The notes: generated from the sequence alone by a model not told the origin. A stretch of 64,000 nt of DNA from JAXGOI01 sp040767605 (GCA_040767605.1 JAXGOI010000001.1:496001-560000), one strand, 5' to 3'; shown: positions 33,210 through 43,021, counted from the stretch's first letter. A program made the numbers and translations.

Positions 33210-34760
33210 CTAAAGTTCATGGCTTAAGCGGGCTTGGGCCCGGGGCAAATATTCGCAAATATCCCGGGGTAAAAGCGCCATACGGCTTTTGGCTTGGGCG
33301 GCTAAATCCCCGGCTGCGCCATGAAGCCAAACACCGCAGGCCGCCGCAATTGCCGGCGGCAGGCCCTGAGCTAAAAGGGCGGCAATCATACCGGCTAAAA
33401 TATCCCCCGAACCCCCTGTTGCCATACCGGCATTGCCATTATTATTTAAAAATATTCTTCCATCGGGGTCTGCAATTACGGTGCCGGCGCCTTTTAAAAC
33501 TACAACGGTTTTAGTTTTTTTGGCAAAATCCAAAGCGGTTTGAATTCGGTCTTTTTGCACGCTTTCTATACTGAGGCCGGTAAGCCTGGCCATTTCCCCC
33601 GGGTGGGGAGTAATTATATGGGTATGCCTTTCGTTTGCCAATAAGCCCTCATGGCCTGAAAGGGCATAGAGGGCATCGGCATCTAAAACCGCGCCCTTAT
33701 TTAAAGCCGGTACTAATTTACGGATAAGCTCCCCCGTTTCCTCCCTGCGCCCCAGGCCGGGGCCGATTAAAAAGGCGGAGGCCGGAAATTTACTTAAGCC
33801 CTCTAAAAGGGGAAAATCTATTTTGCCCTCCCCGTTTTCGGGGAAGGGAGCCAGCATGGCCTCAGGCAAATTTACGCAAAAAGCCTCCTTAGCCCCTTTT
33901 GGCAGGGCCGCGCTTAAAAGCCCCAGCCCCATACGTAAAGCCCCCCAGGCCGCCATAATTGCCGCCCCGGGCATTTGGGCGGACCCCGCCACAATAAGCA
34001 AATGGCCGAAATCCCCCTTATGGCTTTGCCTTTCTCTGGGCAGCAGCCAGCGGCGGCAAAAGTCTTCATCTAAAAGCTCCCTGCGCCCGGAGATTTTTTC
34101 ATCCAGCTCTTTGGGGAGGGAAATATCACTCACTTTAACCTGCCCTGTATATTTTAAAGCAGAGGGTAAATACAGGCCTATTTTGCCATAGCCGAAGGTT
34201 AGGGTTTTTTGAGCCTCAATGGCGGCCCCTAAGGGCAGGCCTTTATCTGCACAGAGGCCGGAGGGGATATCGCAGGCTAAAACCGGGCATTTGCTTTCAT
34301 TTATTAATTTTATAAGGGGTAAAGCCAAGCCCCGGATATTTTCATTTAAGCCGGTGCCGAAAATACAATCTATAATTAAATCTGTCTGCATTAAAACAAC
34401 TTTTAAAATATTTAAATGCCTTTCTTCGCTGATTTGCTGGCTTTCTAAACTCAGGTTTTGAATTATCTCCCAGTTTTTAAGGGCATCCCCCTTAAGGCCG
34501 GCTGCCGGGGCAAGCATAAAAATTCTTACCTGATACCCCATATTATGAAGATGGCGGGCGGCCACAAAACCATCGCCCCCATTATTGCCTCCCCCGGTAA
34601 TTACAGCCGCTTTACGGCCTTTGTTTTGTTTAAGCATTTCCCCGGCCTCAGAGGCCAGGGCTTTGCCGGCGTTTTCCATTAAGATAAGGCCGGGAATTGC
34701 GTATTCATGAATTGCCAGATAATCTGCCCGGCGGCTTTCCTCTTTATTTAACAGACGCAT
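33210..34760 (-). CDS. nnr: bifunctional NAD(P)HX epimerase/ADP-dependent dehydratase
   Basis: A 516-residue fusion that repairs hydrated NADH and NADPH. The N-terminal epimerase half (~1-215) has AVITGGGNNGGDGFVAARHL and IDCIFGTGLNENIRG. The C-terminal ribokinase-like dehydratase half (~225-510) has LIVAGSAQMPGAAIMAAWGALRMG, PHPGEMARL and NGNAGMATGGSGDILAGMIAALLAQG. The start is ATG 34760, six bases after AAGGAGG. It lies in the usual Firmicutes order acpS-nnr-alr. Confidence 0.96.
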   Translation of the reverse strand: MRLLNKEESRRADYLAIHEYAIPGLILMENAGKALASEAGEMLKQNKGRKAAVITGGGNNGGDGFVAARHLHNMGYQVRIFMLAPAAGLKGDALKNWEIIQNLSLESQQISEERHLNILKVVLMQTDLIIDCIFGTGLNENIRGLALPLIKLINESKCPVLACDIPSGLCADKGLPLGAAIEAQKTLTFGYGKIGLYLPSALKYTGQVKVSDISLPKELDEKISGRRELLDEDFCRRWLLPRERQSHKGDFGHLLIVAGSAQMPGAAIMAAWGALRMGLGLLSAALPKGAKEAFCVNLPEAMLAPFPENGEGKIDFPLLEGLSKFPASAFLIGPGLGRREETGELIRKLVPALNKGAVLDADALYALSGHEGLLANERHTHIITPHPGEMARLTGLSIESVQKDRIQTALDFAKKTKTVVVLKGAGTVIADPDGRIFLNNNGNAGMATGGSGDILAGMIAALLAQGLPPAIAAACGVWLHGAAGDLAAQAKSRMALLPRDICEYLPRAQARLSHEL

Positions 34761-34859
34761 GGCTATCCTCCTTGGCATATATTTCAGGTTTTTCTTTTGG
34801 GCTTTTGCTTTCAGATTTTTTCTTGCAAACCTTTTTCCAATTTCCAGGTTTTTTGGGGC

Positions 34860-35252
34860 TTAATTATTAATATCCGCCTCATTATCGGTAGCCAGGGCAA
34901 AGGCCAGGGCATAATCCCCGCTATGGCTTAAGGATATTTCAATTTGCCTGATTCCTTTACTCCCGGCATAATTTGCCAAAGAATTATAAAGCTTAACAAA
35001 GGGTTTGCCGTCTTTTTTATGGGCAATTTCCAGCTGATTTAAGGGGAATTTACCCATGCCGCAGCCTATGGCCTTTAAAACGGCCTCCTTCCCTGCAAAA
35101 CAGGCGGCAAAGGATTCCTCCGGCCGGGCCTTACTTTGGCAATATTCTGCCTCCGCCAGGGTAAAAACCCTTTTTTTAAAGGCCGGGGTTCTTTTTAAAG
35201 CCTTAAATATTCTGCATATTTCCGTTAAATCCGTGCCGATACCTAAAATCAA
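34860..35252 (-). CDS. acpS: holo-[acyl-carrier-protein] synthase
   Basis: A 130-residue enzyme that transfers phosphopantetheine from CoA to acyl carrier protein. The Mg-binding motif is in MILGIGTDLTEICRI, and the second is FAACFAGKEAVLKAIGCG (residues ~48-65); IEISLSHSGDYALAFA is the closing motif. Length is typical. It is the first gene of the acpS-nnr-alr group. Confidence 0.96.
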   Translation of the reverse strand: MILGIGTDLTEICRIFKALKRTPAFKKRVFTLAEAEYCQSKARPEESFAACFAGKEAVLKAIGCGMGKFPLNQLEIAHKKDGKPFVKLYNSLANYAGSKGIRQIEISLSHSGDYALAFALATDNEADINN

Positions 35253-35360
35253 AGGCTCTGCCCCCTAACTTCGCCTTTTATCCGCTTTTTATCCGCTTTT
35301 TATTAGTATTCTAGCTTTTTTTATAACTTCCTTGAGGCCCGGCCTTTAAAATAAGGCCGC

Positions 35361-37226
35361 TTATTTTACCCTGCCTTTGCTCTTTTTGCCCCCGGCCTTA
35401 ATCCTTTGAGGTTTAGAGGCCGGGCTTTTAATTTTAGGCTTATTCTTTTTAGGCTTATCTTTAGCCTTTAATAAATCCCTCTCTTTTACCGCCAGGGTAA
35501 AGGCTTTTTTAGCCAAATCCTTATATTCATCTTTATTAAACTGAAGCAAGGCTCTTTGCATGGCCTTTTCTTCCTGACTTTTGGGAACATAAATAGGTTC
35601 CATATTCCGGGGGTCAATTCCGGTATAGTACATACAGGTACTGGCTGTACCCGGTGTGGGAATAAAATCTTGAACCTGCTGTGGCTGGCAGCCGCTTTTT
35701 TGCATATACTCCGCCAGAATAAGGGCATCGCTAAGGCGGCAGCCGGGGTGGGAGGACATAAAATAAGGCACTAAATACTGTTTTTTACCCTGAATTTTAT
35801 TGATTTTTTCGTATTCCTTAACAAAATCCAAATAAATTTTAGGGTTCATTTTACCCATGGCATTTAAAACCCCGGGGGCCATATGCTCGGGGGCTATTTT
35901 TAGCTGCCCACTAATATGGTAGCGGCAAAGGGTATGCAAAAAAGAGCGGGATTTCTCCGCCATGGCATAATCAAAACGCAGGCCGGAGCGGACAAAAACT
36001 TTTTTAACCCCCGGCAGGCGCCTTAAATCGGTTAAAAGCTTTTCATATTCGCTGCTGTCTAAGGGCAGGCTGGCGCAAATTTTAGGGTAAAGGCATTGTT
36101 TATCCCGGCAGGGGCCTTTTAAAGCCGCCTTTTTGCAAAGCTGCCCCCTGAAGTTGGCACTGGGCCCCCCTACATCATTAATATAGCCTTTAAAATCCGG
36201 CAATTTTGTCAGGAGCTCCCCCTCCCTTAAAACTGATTTGGCGCTCCGGCTTTGAATTATCCTCCCCTGATGAAAATTTAAAGCGCAAAAAGAGCAGCCG
36301 CCAAAACAGCCCCTATGGGATAAAAGAGAAAAACGCAGCTCATCAAAGGCCGGTACACCCCCCTGGGCATCATAGGAGGGGTGCCAGCGCCTTTCATAGG
36401 GCAATTCATATATGGCATCCAGCTCTTTAGTGGTTAAGGGCCGCATAGGGCGGTTTACCACCACATATTCACCGGGCATTTGCTCCTGAGCCAGGTTTTT
36501 ACCGTCATGAAAATTCTGCTCTCTTTCGCTGATGGCAAAAGCCCGGGCAAAATCCTGTTTATTTTCTTTAACCTGAGAAAATGAGGGCAAAAGCAGAGTC
36601 TCCCCCATAATCTCCTCTTCCCCGCCGGCTATATAAGCTATGCCGGGTATATGGCGGCAATCCTTTACACCTTTACCCCCGGCAAGAGCAGCGGCTATTT
36701 CCCCTATGGCAAGCTCCCCCATGCCGTAAACTAAAATATCCCCCTTGGAGGCGGTTAAAACCGAAGGCAAAACTCTGTCCTGCCAATAATCATAATGGGC
36801 AAAACGGCGCAGGCTGGCCTCAATACCCCCGATTATAATAGGCATATCCTCGCCGAAGGCTTCTCTGGCTTTAGAGCCATAGACGCTTACGGCATAATCC
36901 GGCCTTACGCGCTTGCCGCCGGGGGAATAATCATCTTTTTTACGGGGCTTTTTAGCCGCCGTATAATGGTTTAAAAGGGAATCCATATTCCCCCCGCTGA
37001 TTAAAACCCCTAAGCGGGGCCGGCCCATGGCCAAAAAAGCCTGAGGGTTTTCCCAATCCGGCTGGGGAAGTATCCCTATTCGATAGCCTAAAGACTCTAA
37101 ATAGCGGCTGATAATAGCAGGCCCGAAAGATGAATGGTCTACATAGGCATCCCCGCTGATTAATAAAAAATCTAAATAATGCCAATGGCGCAAATCCATT
37201 TCCCGGCGGTTAATAGGCAGTAACAT
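35361..37226 (-). CDS. YgiQ-family radical SAM protein
   Basis: A 621-residue protein of the YgiQ family. The N-terminal domain (YG..MDLRHWHYLDFLLISGDAYVDHSSFGPAIISRYLE) precedes the radical SAM core, with the cluster motif Cys-x3-Cys-x2-Cys in CFGGCSFCALNFHQG near residue 310. The C-terminal ~45 residues are a lysine-rich, disordered tail (KAKDKPKKNKPKIKSPASK). The reaction of YgiQ is not known. It is transcribed leftward and is probably its own unit. Confidence 0.93.
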   Translation of the reverse strand: MLLPINRREMDLRHWHYLDFLLISGDAYVDHSSFGPAIISRYLESLGYRIGILPQPDWENPQAFLAMGRPRLGVLISGGNMDSLLNHYTAAKKPRKKDDYSPGGKRVRPDYAVSVYGSKAREAFGEDMPIIIGGIEASLRRFAHYDYWQDRVLPSVLTASKGDILVYGMGELAIGEIAAALAGGKGVKDCRHIPGIAYIAGGEEEIMGETLLLPSFSQVKENKQDFARAFAISEREQNFHDGKNLAQEQMPGEYVVVNRPMRPLTTKELDAIYELPYERRWHPSYDAQGGVPAFDELRFSLLSHRGCFGGCSFCALNFHQGRIIQSRSAKSVLREGELLTKLPDFKGYINDVGGPSANFRGQLCKKAALKGPCRDKQCLYPKICASLPLDSSEYEKLLTDLRRLPGVKKVFVRSGLRFDYAMAEKSRSFLHTLCRYHISGQLKIAPEHMAPGVLNAMGKMNPKIYLDFVKEYEKINKIQGKKQYLVPYFMSSHPGCRLSDALILAEYMQKSGCQPQQVQDFIPTPGTASTCMYYTGIDPRNMEPIYVPKSQEEKAMQRALLQFNKDEYKDLAKKAFTLAVKERDLLKAKDKPKKNKPKIKSPASKPQRIKAGGKKSKGRVK

Positions 37227-37323
37227 GGCTTCTCCCTCTTAATAAAGAATTTTATTATTTTTAAATATCTTTTTAAATATCTTTTTAATTTATTTATAAC
37301 AAAAAACTATAACACTGATACTT

Positions 37324-38052
37324 TTAAGCTTCCCATAAAAGCCGGGGTGTAAAGTTAAGGCAATCCCCGCTTACATTAATAAGCTCCAAACCAAAAAATC
37401 TGCCTTGAACCGCCCTTTGGCAATCCTCACCGTGAAGATGGCCGTAAATGCAGATTTCTACCTTATATTTTTCCAGCAATTGCGTAAAACCGCTGGGGGC
37501 CCCTGTTTTTGAGCAGGGCATATAATGAACCATAGCCACCAGGGGCAGAGCTCTTTTTTCTCCGTCCTTTAAGGCCATTTCCAGGCGTAAAAGCTCCCGG
37601 TTATAGATTTTTTCATCCTCGGCCTTCCACTCATTGCTTCCCGGCAATATCCAGCCCCGGGTAGCGCAAACGGCTTTGCCCCCCACTTCCGCGCTATCAT
37701 GATTTAGGGGAATTATATTCCCCGGCAGGCTTTTGCGTACCTTACTTATGCCCTGCCACCAATAATCATGATTACCCCGGCAAATATATATTTGCCCCGG
37801 CAATTGAGAAAGAAAATCCCAATCATACCGGCAATCCTCAAAATTCATCCCCCAGGAAATATCCCCCGGCACTAAAACCGCATCCCCCGGGGAAACCAGA
37901 GCCTGCCAGTTAGCATATATTTTTTGCTCATAATCTTCCCAGCCTCTGCCGAATATATCCATGGGCTTATAGGTATCCCCGGCTTTTAATCGGCCAGGAA
38001 TAAAAGGCCTTTTAAAGGATAAATGCAAATCTCCGATGGCAAATACTTTCAT
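37324..38052 (-). CDS. metallophosphoesterase (calcineurin-like)
   Basis: A 242-residue phosphohydrolase. The dinuclear metal motifs are seen in order: FAIGDLHLS, VLVPGDISWGMNFED, ICRGNHDYWW, VAMVHYMPC and ICIYGHLHGE. It resembles the YkuE/'Ser/Thr phosphatase superfamily' proteins found singly in Firmicutes, of unknown substrate. No N-terminal signal, so it is cytoplasmic. Confidence 0.9.
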   Translation of the reverse strand: MKVFAIGDLHLSFKRPFIPGRLKAGDTYKPMDIFGRGWEDYEQKIYANWQALVSPGDAVLVPGDISWGMNFEDCRYDWDFLSQLPGQIYICRGNHDYWWQGISKVRKSLPGNIIPLNHDSAEVGGKAVCATRGWILPGSNEWKAEDEKIYNRELLRLEMALKDGEKRALPLVAMVHYMPCSKTGAPSGFTQLLEKYKVEICIYGHLHGEDCQRAVQGRFFGLELINVSGDCLNFTPRLLWEA

Positions 38053-38121
38053 GATTAAACACCTTTTACCTAAAATACATTTTTAATTTAAGCGCGCCTT
38101 ACTTATACACCCTGCCTTAGG

Positions 38122-38394
38122 CTAAAAAAGCCCTTGAATATAAAAATAATTTAAAAATAAGTGCAAAAGCAGGCTCCCTAAAAATATCCCTTTAAAGAGA
38201 GGTTTTTTACTTTTATGCCTAAAATGCCTCATCCCTAAAAGCCCCCCCAAGCCGCCCCCTAAGACGGCCCATAAAAAAAGCTGCTTTTCCGGAATGCGGC
38301 TTTTGCCAAGCCTGGCCTGGTTTTTATCCCAGGCCATTAAAAAAAATAAAAGCAAATTAATTATTAAATAATAAACTAAAATATATTTATTCAT
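38122..38394 (-). CDS. DUF1294 family membrane protein
   Basis: A 90-residue protein with two membrane helices (residues 4-19 and ~68-88) and the DUF1294 signature MAWDKNQARLGKSRIPEKQL followed by LGGGLGGLLGMRHFRHKSKK. Related proteins occur as free-standing small membrane proteins of unknown function. It is ~70 bp from the metallophosphoesterase gene and in the same orientation. Confidence 0.9.
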   Translation of the reverse strand: MNKYILVYYLIINLLLFFLMAWDKNQARLGKSRIPEKQLFLWAVLGGGLGGLLGMRHFRHKSKKPLFKGIFLGSLLLHLFLNYFYIQGLF

Positions 38395-38549
38395 ATCCCT
38401 CTTTATTACCTTTAATTATTTATTTAAAATTTAATTATATTTAATAAATAATACTTAATTTAAATATTTATTTATAAAATTACCGCTTAACCAAAATATT
38501 TTGCATAAAATTAAAATTACCCGGAATAATAGTAAAAAGGAGGTGTAAA

Positions 38550-38780
38550 ATGAAAAGATACAGCGCTATGGATGTCATTGCTTTAATTCTGGTTATTATC
38601 GGCGCCATTAACTGGGGGTTGATTGGGTTTTTCCGCTTTGATTTAGTGGCGGCCCTCTTTGGCGGGCAATTGGCAACCTTCAGCCGGGTAATTTATGCCA
38701 TAGTGGGCCTGGCCGGAATCTGGGGGATATTTCTTTTATTTAAAGGCGAGGGGCGCCATGATCGTAAAACTACAGCCTAG
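38550..38780 (+). CDS. DUF378 family small membrane protein
   Basis: A 76-residue protein with two membrane helices and the DUF378 pattern (ALILVIIGAINWGLIGFFRFDLVAALFGG, then FSRVIYAIVGLAGIWGIFLLF). Function is unknown. AAAGGAGG precedes ATG. It is divergent from the DUF1294 gene and has its own terminator, AAAAAGCGCC/GGCGCTTTTT at 38828-38852. Confidence 0.92.
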   Translation: MKRYSAMDVIALILVIIGAINWGLIGFFRFDLVAALFGGQLATFSRVIYAIVGLAGIWGIFLLFKGEGRHDRKTTA

Positions 38781-38827
38781 CACAAATGTTTAAGCAGATA
38801 TTATTTTTATTATTATCCTTTTTAAAT

Positions 38828-38852
38828 AAAAAGCGCCTTTGCGGCGCTTTTT
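38828..38852 (+). terminator. terminator after the DUF378 gene
   Basis: AAAAAGCGCC, loop TTTGC, GGCGCTTTTT, then ATTTTTTA. Probably bidirectional. Confidence 0.8.
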
Positions 38853-38915
38853 ATTTTTTAGGCTGCTGAGTAAAACAGCCGCTTTTAATTATCTTCTTTT
38901 ATCACACTCTATTAA

Positions 38916-39539
38916 TTACCCTCTTTTAATCAGCAAAACTCTTTGCCCGGGGACAACCTGAAAAGCATTGGCCTCATCAGTATCAAGGTGAAAATCCATT
39001 TCTCCGGTATCCCCCACCCGGGCAATAATATTAAAAATCGCTCCTTCTTTAGCGCCTTTAAAGTAAAGGTCTACTCTATCTTTATCCTTAACCCCTAAGG
39101 CCTCACCCTGTTTTGTATGAAGATGCAAATGGGGCTTGGCTACAATTACCCCCTCCTCAAGCAAAACATAGCCGGCAGGGCCCACTAAAACACAGGCGGC
39201 GGAGCCTTTTAAATCTCCGGAAACTCTAAGGGGCGCTTTTATGCCGATTTTGCGGGCATCTGTTTGGGCCAGCTCTACCTGGGTTTGGGGGCGCACAGGC
39301 CCTAAAACCCGAACATTTTTAATGCTCCCCTTGGGGCCGACAACGGTAACGGTTTCCGCCGTGGCAAATTGCCCCGGCTGGGAAAGAGCTTTTGTTTCGG
39401 TAAGGGCGGCGTTTTTGCCGAATAAAACTTCAAGATGCTCCCGGCTGAGATGCAAATGACGATTGGATATGCCTACGGGAAGCAAATTGGGATTATCGGC
39501 ATCATTAAAATCGATTTTTTCTAAATCAATATAAGACAT
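38916..39539 (-). CDS. pduL: PduL-type phosphate acyltransferase
   Basis: A 207-residue acyltransferase that interconverts acetyl- or propionyl-CoA and the acyl phosphate. Two beta-barrel PduL domains are visible, with the zinc-binding histidines in NRHLHLSREHLEVLFG (near residue 28) and KPHLHLHTKQGEALGV (near 135), and the RPQTQVELAQTDARKIGI segment. There is no microcompartment targeting peptide or shell gene, so it is the free-standing housekeeping type used by Clostridia for acetate formation. Confidence 0.95.
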   Translation of the reverse strand: MSYIDLEKIDFNDADNPNLLPVGISNRHLHLSREHLEVLFGKNAALTETKALSQPGQFATAETVTVVGPKGSIKNVRVLGPVRPQTQVELAQTDARKIGIKAPLRVSGDLKGSAACVLVGPAGYVLLEEGVIVAKPHLHLHTKQGEALGVKDKDRVDLYFKGAKEGAIFNIIARVGDTGEMDFHLDTDEANAFQVVPGQRVLLIKRG

Positions 39540-39768
39540 AACAAATCTCCTTTTTGCGGCATTTTTACAGCATTTTGCGGCTTTTATAAATAATTTTTAT
39601 ATTTTTGCCCCGAGGGGCAATTTATTTATCCCTTAAAATTATAGTACAAAGCTTACTGTTAATGCAAGGGGTAAATAAATAAGCTTTCGTTTATACATTT
39701 TTATTTATTTTTATATTTTTTATATTTTTTAATTCAGGGCTTTTATATATGGGCTTTTTATGCTTTTT

Positions 39769-41385
39769 TTATTCCGATTCTCTAAAAAACTCCCTGCCTC
39801 CGGAGGCGGCGGGCACTTTGTTTTTGCCAAAGCGGAGCTTAACAGGGAGATTTCCCCATTTAAAGAGGCCACCCCCGGCCAAAATTGGGTAGTGATCTAT
39901 CCTTATACTCTCCCCTTGAATATTCTTTTGCATTTCCTGGGGTAAAGGCGCCTTAAGATTATAATAAAGGCAATCAAAAAGCAAAACATCCCTTAAAAAG
40001 TCTTTTTCCTTTAAGAATTCGCAAAAACCCCAGAGCATTTTTATTTTTTCTCTCAAAGCCAGGCTGCCCCGGGTTTTTTTAGCTTTAGCCAGGCTTAAGT
40101 AAAAATCAAGAGCCCCCCCGGGCCATAGCCTACCAAAGGCAAAAAGGCTTTGCCTAAAGCCGCCGGAATTATAAAAGGCATCTGCCATTTCCTCCGCCTT
40201 GCCTAATTTAATTAATTCTCCGGCGCTTAAATCCGGGGTGGAGATTATTTGATAAGGCGGAAAGGGGCTGTATATCAGCCCCAGCTCATTTGCTTTTTTT
40301 GCCAGAGGGGAACCGGGAAGAATCTTTAAAAAACCTAATTGCAAATAATGGGGGGCAAGATTATGGAGCCGGTTAAAGGCCTGGGCAAAACTGGCCGGGC
40401 TTTCATGGGGGAGCCCTGCGATTAAATCTAAATGCAAATGAAGATTATCCTTTTTAATTAAGGCTTTAATATTCTCTTCAGCCTTTGCCCAGTTGCCCCC
40501 CCGGGAAATTGCCTTTAAGGTTTGGGGGTTAAGGGATTGAATACCCGCCTCCAGCCGGAAATACCCCGCCGGCGCCTCGGCAAAAATATCTCTTAAATCC
40601 GGGGGTAAAATATAAGGGGAAATTTCAAAATGCCAGCTTAAACCGGGGCGGTATAAATCAAGTAAAAAATTTATGATTTCCCGGCCCCGTTTAGGGTCGG
40701 CATTAAAGGTGCGGTCCACAAATTTTATTTGCCCCGCACCGGAATCGGCAAGAATTTTAAGCTCTTTTTTTACCGTATTTATAGGGCGCAGCCTTAAAGG
40801 CTCCCCGGCTGAGGCGCAAAACGCACAGTTATGGGGGCAGCCCCGGCTGCTTTCATAATAAAGAATATGCCCGGAAAGCTCTTTTAAATCTTCCCCGGTA
40901 TATAAAAAAGGCAGGGAAGCAAAATCCTCTTTTGGGGGTATTTCTCCCTTTTCTTCCCCTTGCCAGAGAAAGCCGGGGATTTCCGGCTTTTCTGCCCCTT
41001 TGGCCCAGGCCTTAAGAAGCCGGGGCAAAAGCCCCTCCCCCTCCCCCAGGCAAAGGCAATCCGCGGCGGGGCAGCTTTTTAAAAGGGCCTCTCTTTCCCC
41101 AATGGCCTGAGGGCCGCCGAAAACTATTTTTATATCCGGCAGCATTTGCTTTAGCTCTATGGCCAGCTTAATTATATATTCAACATTCCAAATATATACG
41201 CTGAAGGAAATTATATCGGCCTGAGCCTTAAAAAGAGCTGCCAAAACCTGACGCCTGGGGGTGTTTATTGTCCACTCCCCCCAGGAAACATCAAAACCAG
41301 CCTTATTTACACTGTTTTTTAAGGCAAAAACAGCCGGGCAGCTATGGCTGTAACTGCTGTTTAGGGCGGCAAAAAAAATTCTCAT
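39769..41385 (-). CDS. B12-binding-domain radical SAM protein (DUF4080-like)
   Basis: A 538-residue protein with an N-terminal cobalamin-binding-like domain (~1-140, with IVFGGPQAIGE) and a radical SAM core with the cluster motif in SSRGCPHNCAFCASAGE near residue 190. KFVDRTFNADPKRGREIINFLL and LHLDLIAGLPHES follow, then a C-terminal domain of DUF4080 character. The start is ATG 41385, five bases after GGAG; upstream in-frame starts are unsupported. The classical DxHxxG cobalamin motif is not seen, as often in this family. Reaction unknown. Confidence 0.85.
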   Translation of the reverse strand: MRIFFAALNSSYSHSCPAVFALKNSVNKAGFDVSWGEWTINTPRRQVLAALFKAQADIISFSVYIWNVEYIIKLAIELKQMLPDIKIVFGGPQAIGEREALLKSCPAADCLCLGEGEGLLPRLLKAWAKGAEKPEIPGFLWQGEEKGEIPPKEDFASLPFLYTGEDLKELSGHILYYESSRGCPHNCAFCASAGEPLRLRPINTVKKELKILADSGAGQIKFVDRTFNADPKRGREIINFLLDLYRPGLSWHFEISPYILPPDLRDIFAEAPAGYFRLEAGIQSLNPQTLKAISRGGNWAKAEENIKALIKKDNLHLHLDLIAGLPHESPASFAQAFNRLHNLAPHYLQLGFLKILPGSPLAKKANELGLIYSPFPPYQIISTPDLSAGELIKLGKAEEMADAFYNSGGFRQSLFAFGRLWPGGALDFYLSLAKAKKTRGSLALREKIKMLWGFCEFLKEKDFLRDVLLFDCLYYNLKAPLPQEMQKNIQGESIRIDHYPILAGGGLFKWGNLPVKLRFGKNKVPAASGGREFFRESE

Positions 41386-41430
41386 CAGGGCTCCTTTTAC
41401 TTTCTTCAAATAGCCGGGTTTATAAAAAAT

Positions 41431-41449
41431 AGCCCGGCTGAGCCGGGCT
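41431..41449 (-). terminator. terminator after degV
   Basis: AGCCCGGCT, one-base centre, AGCCGGGCT; on the minus strand followed by ATTTTTTATA. Confidence 0.7.
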
Positions 41450-41529
41450 GCTCTTTATTTGTCTAAATTTTTTATTTATATTTCTTTATTTAAATTCTAT
41501 ATTCTTTATTTATCCAATTTTCCTGTTTT

Positions 41530-42414
41530 TTATTTATCTAAATTCTCTGTTCTTTCTTTACCCCAGAAGAAGAAAGCCAAAACCGAAGGCCCCACATGCA
41601 TACCTATTACAGGGCCGACATGCCCAATAATTACCTCTTTAATATTATAATTCTTAAAAAGCATGGCTTTAAGAGCCTCGGCATCCTCCAAACAATTGCC
41701 ATGGCCAATGGCTATTACCTGGTTTTCAATATCTATGGCCCTTTCTTCCATTTCCGCCAGCATGGCCTTTAATACCTTTTTGCGGCCTCTTTCTTTACGG
41801 TAAGCCATAAGCCTGCCTTTTATATCAACAAGCATTAAGGGCTGGATATTCAGCATATCCCCCAGGAAGGCCGCCGCCCCGGAAAGGCGCCCGCCTCTAT
41901 GCAAATAGCCTAATTCCTCCACTGTAAAAAGGTGATGGCAGCGCAGCAGATTCTCTTCCAGCCAGGAGAGAATTTCTTCCTTGCTTTTGCCGGCCTTTTG
42001 CATTTGAACAGTCTCATAGAGAACTAAACCTTCCCCTAAGGAGGCCGCTTTTGTATCAACAATAGTAATATCGGCCTCGGGATTATCGGCCATAATTTCC
42101 TCTTTTGCGCTGCAGGCGGATTGATATGTAGCGCTTAAGGCTGAAGAAAAGCAAATATAGATAATCGGCCTTTTTTGAGGCAAAAGCTTATTGAATAAAT
42201 CTATAAAGGTTTGCACATTTACCTGGGAGGTTTGCCCTGTTTCGCCGTTTTCCAGGCGATTATAAAACTCCAGGGTTTCATTATCCCGCCCGTTATCTGC
42301 ATAAACTTCATCATTTAAAATATAGCTGAAGGCCACTCTTTCAATGCCGTTTTCTGTAAAAAAATCTTCCCTTAAATCCGCACAAGAATCTCCGATAATT
42401 ATAGGTATAGCCAT
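41530..42414 (-). CDS. DegV family fatty-acid-binding protein
   Basis: A 294-residue protein of the DegV/FakB family, which holds a fatty acid for the FakA kinase that makes acyl phosphate. The start MAIPIIIGDSCADL has the family pattern (usually 'DSxxDL'); FIDLFNKLLPQKRPIIYICFSSALSATYQSA, VVDTKAASLGEGLVLYE and the LGYLHRGGRLS motif follow. ATG 42414 is preferred, nine bases after AGGGA. No fakA is near. A degenerate AT-rich repeat (TTTATTTATCTAAATTCTCT-like) lies beyond its stop codon. Confidence 0.92.
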   Translation of the reverse strand: MAIPIIIGDSCADLREDFFTENGIERVAFSYILNDEVYADNGRDNETLEFYNRLENGETGQTSQVNVQTFIDLFNKLLPQKRPIIYICFSSALSATYQSACSAKEEIMADNPEADITIVDTKAASLGEGLVLYETVQMQKAGKSKEEILSWLEENLLRCHHLFTVEELGYLHRGGRLSGAAAFLGDMLNIQPLMLVDIKGRLMAYRKERGRKKVLKAMLAEMEERAIDIENQVIAIGHGNCLEDAEALKAMLFKNYNIKEVIIGHVGPVIGMHVGPSVLAFFFWGKERTENLDK

Positions 42415-42538
42415 TGGCAGCATTCCCTTCTTTTTTATTGCCCTATAAAGTTAATGTGCCGGAATTATTAGGCCAGAATTAATAGGGCTTATAAATTATT
42501 ATTACCCTATTATTTTCTAAATAAAAGGGCAAAACCCT

Positions 42539-43021
42539 TTATTCCTCTGTTTCGGCAGCCTTAAGAAAACCTGCGGCCGAATTTTTATCTTCCCCGGCGG
42601 GGCCTTTAATTAAAAATTCCAGCGCCAGGCTTAGCTCATTTAAAAGAAACTTGGCTTTGGGTATACTTAAATAAGCCCGGCTTATTAAAATAATATCCGC
42701 CAAGGCCCGAATCCGGCTTGGGTAAATATTTTGCGGTTTCTGCCCTTTTTGAGATAAATATTCCCAAAAGGAGGAAAGGGCCAGATCAAAGCGTAAAATT
42801 GCTAAATCCTCTTTTTTTATGCCGCCAGCTTTAGTCAGGGCATCCGTCAGGGTGTCAAATGAATAAACCGTGTATCCGTTTGGCTCTTTAAACAGCTGGT
42901 TACTTTCCGGTTCTTGGATTAACTCTTTTACTACATTTTCTAAATAATCATAAAAACCGTCATTAGGGTTTTTAGCCCTGCTTGTAAAATATTCCTGCAT
43001 TACTTCCAGCAAATTAGTCAT
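42539..43021 (-). CDS. hypothetical protein, mostly helical
   Basis: A 160-residue soluble protein with alpha-helical character and no recognised domain. Features are VVKELIQEPESNQLF, YSFDTLTDALTKAGGIKKEDLAILRFDLALSSFW and PSRIRALADIILISRAYLSIPKAKFLLNELSLALEF. It is expressed leftward upstream of degV and downstream of the thiamine pyrophosphokinase gene. It has no signal peptide and its composition is like its neighbours'. I cannot name a function. Confidence 0.6.
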   Translation of the reverse strand: MTNLLEVMQEYFTSRAKNPNDGFYDYLENVVKELIQEPESNQLFKEPNGYTVYSFDTLTDALTKAGGIKKEDLAILRFDLALSSFWEYLSQKGQKPQNIYPSRIRALADIILISRAYLSIPKAKFLLNELSLALEFLIKGPAGEDKNSAAGFLKAAETEE

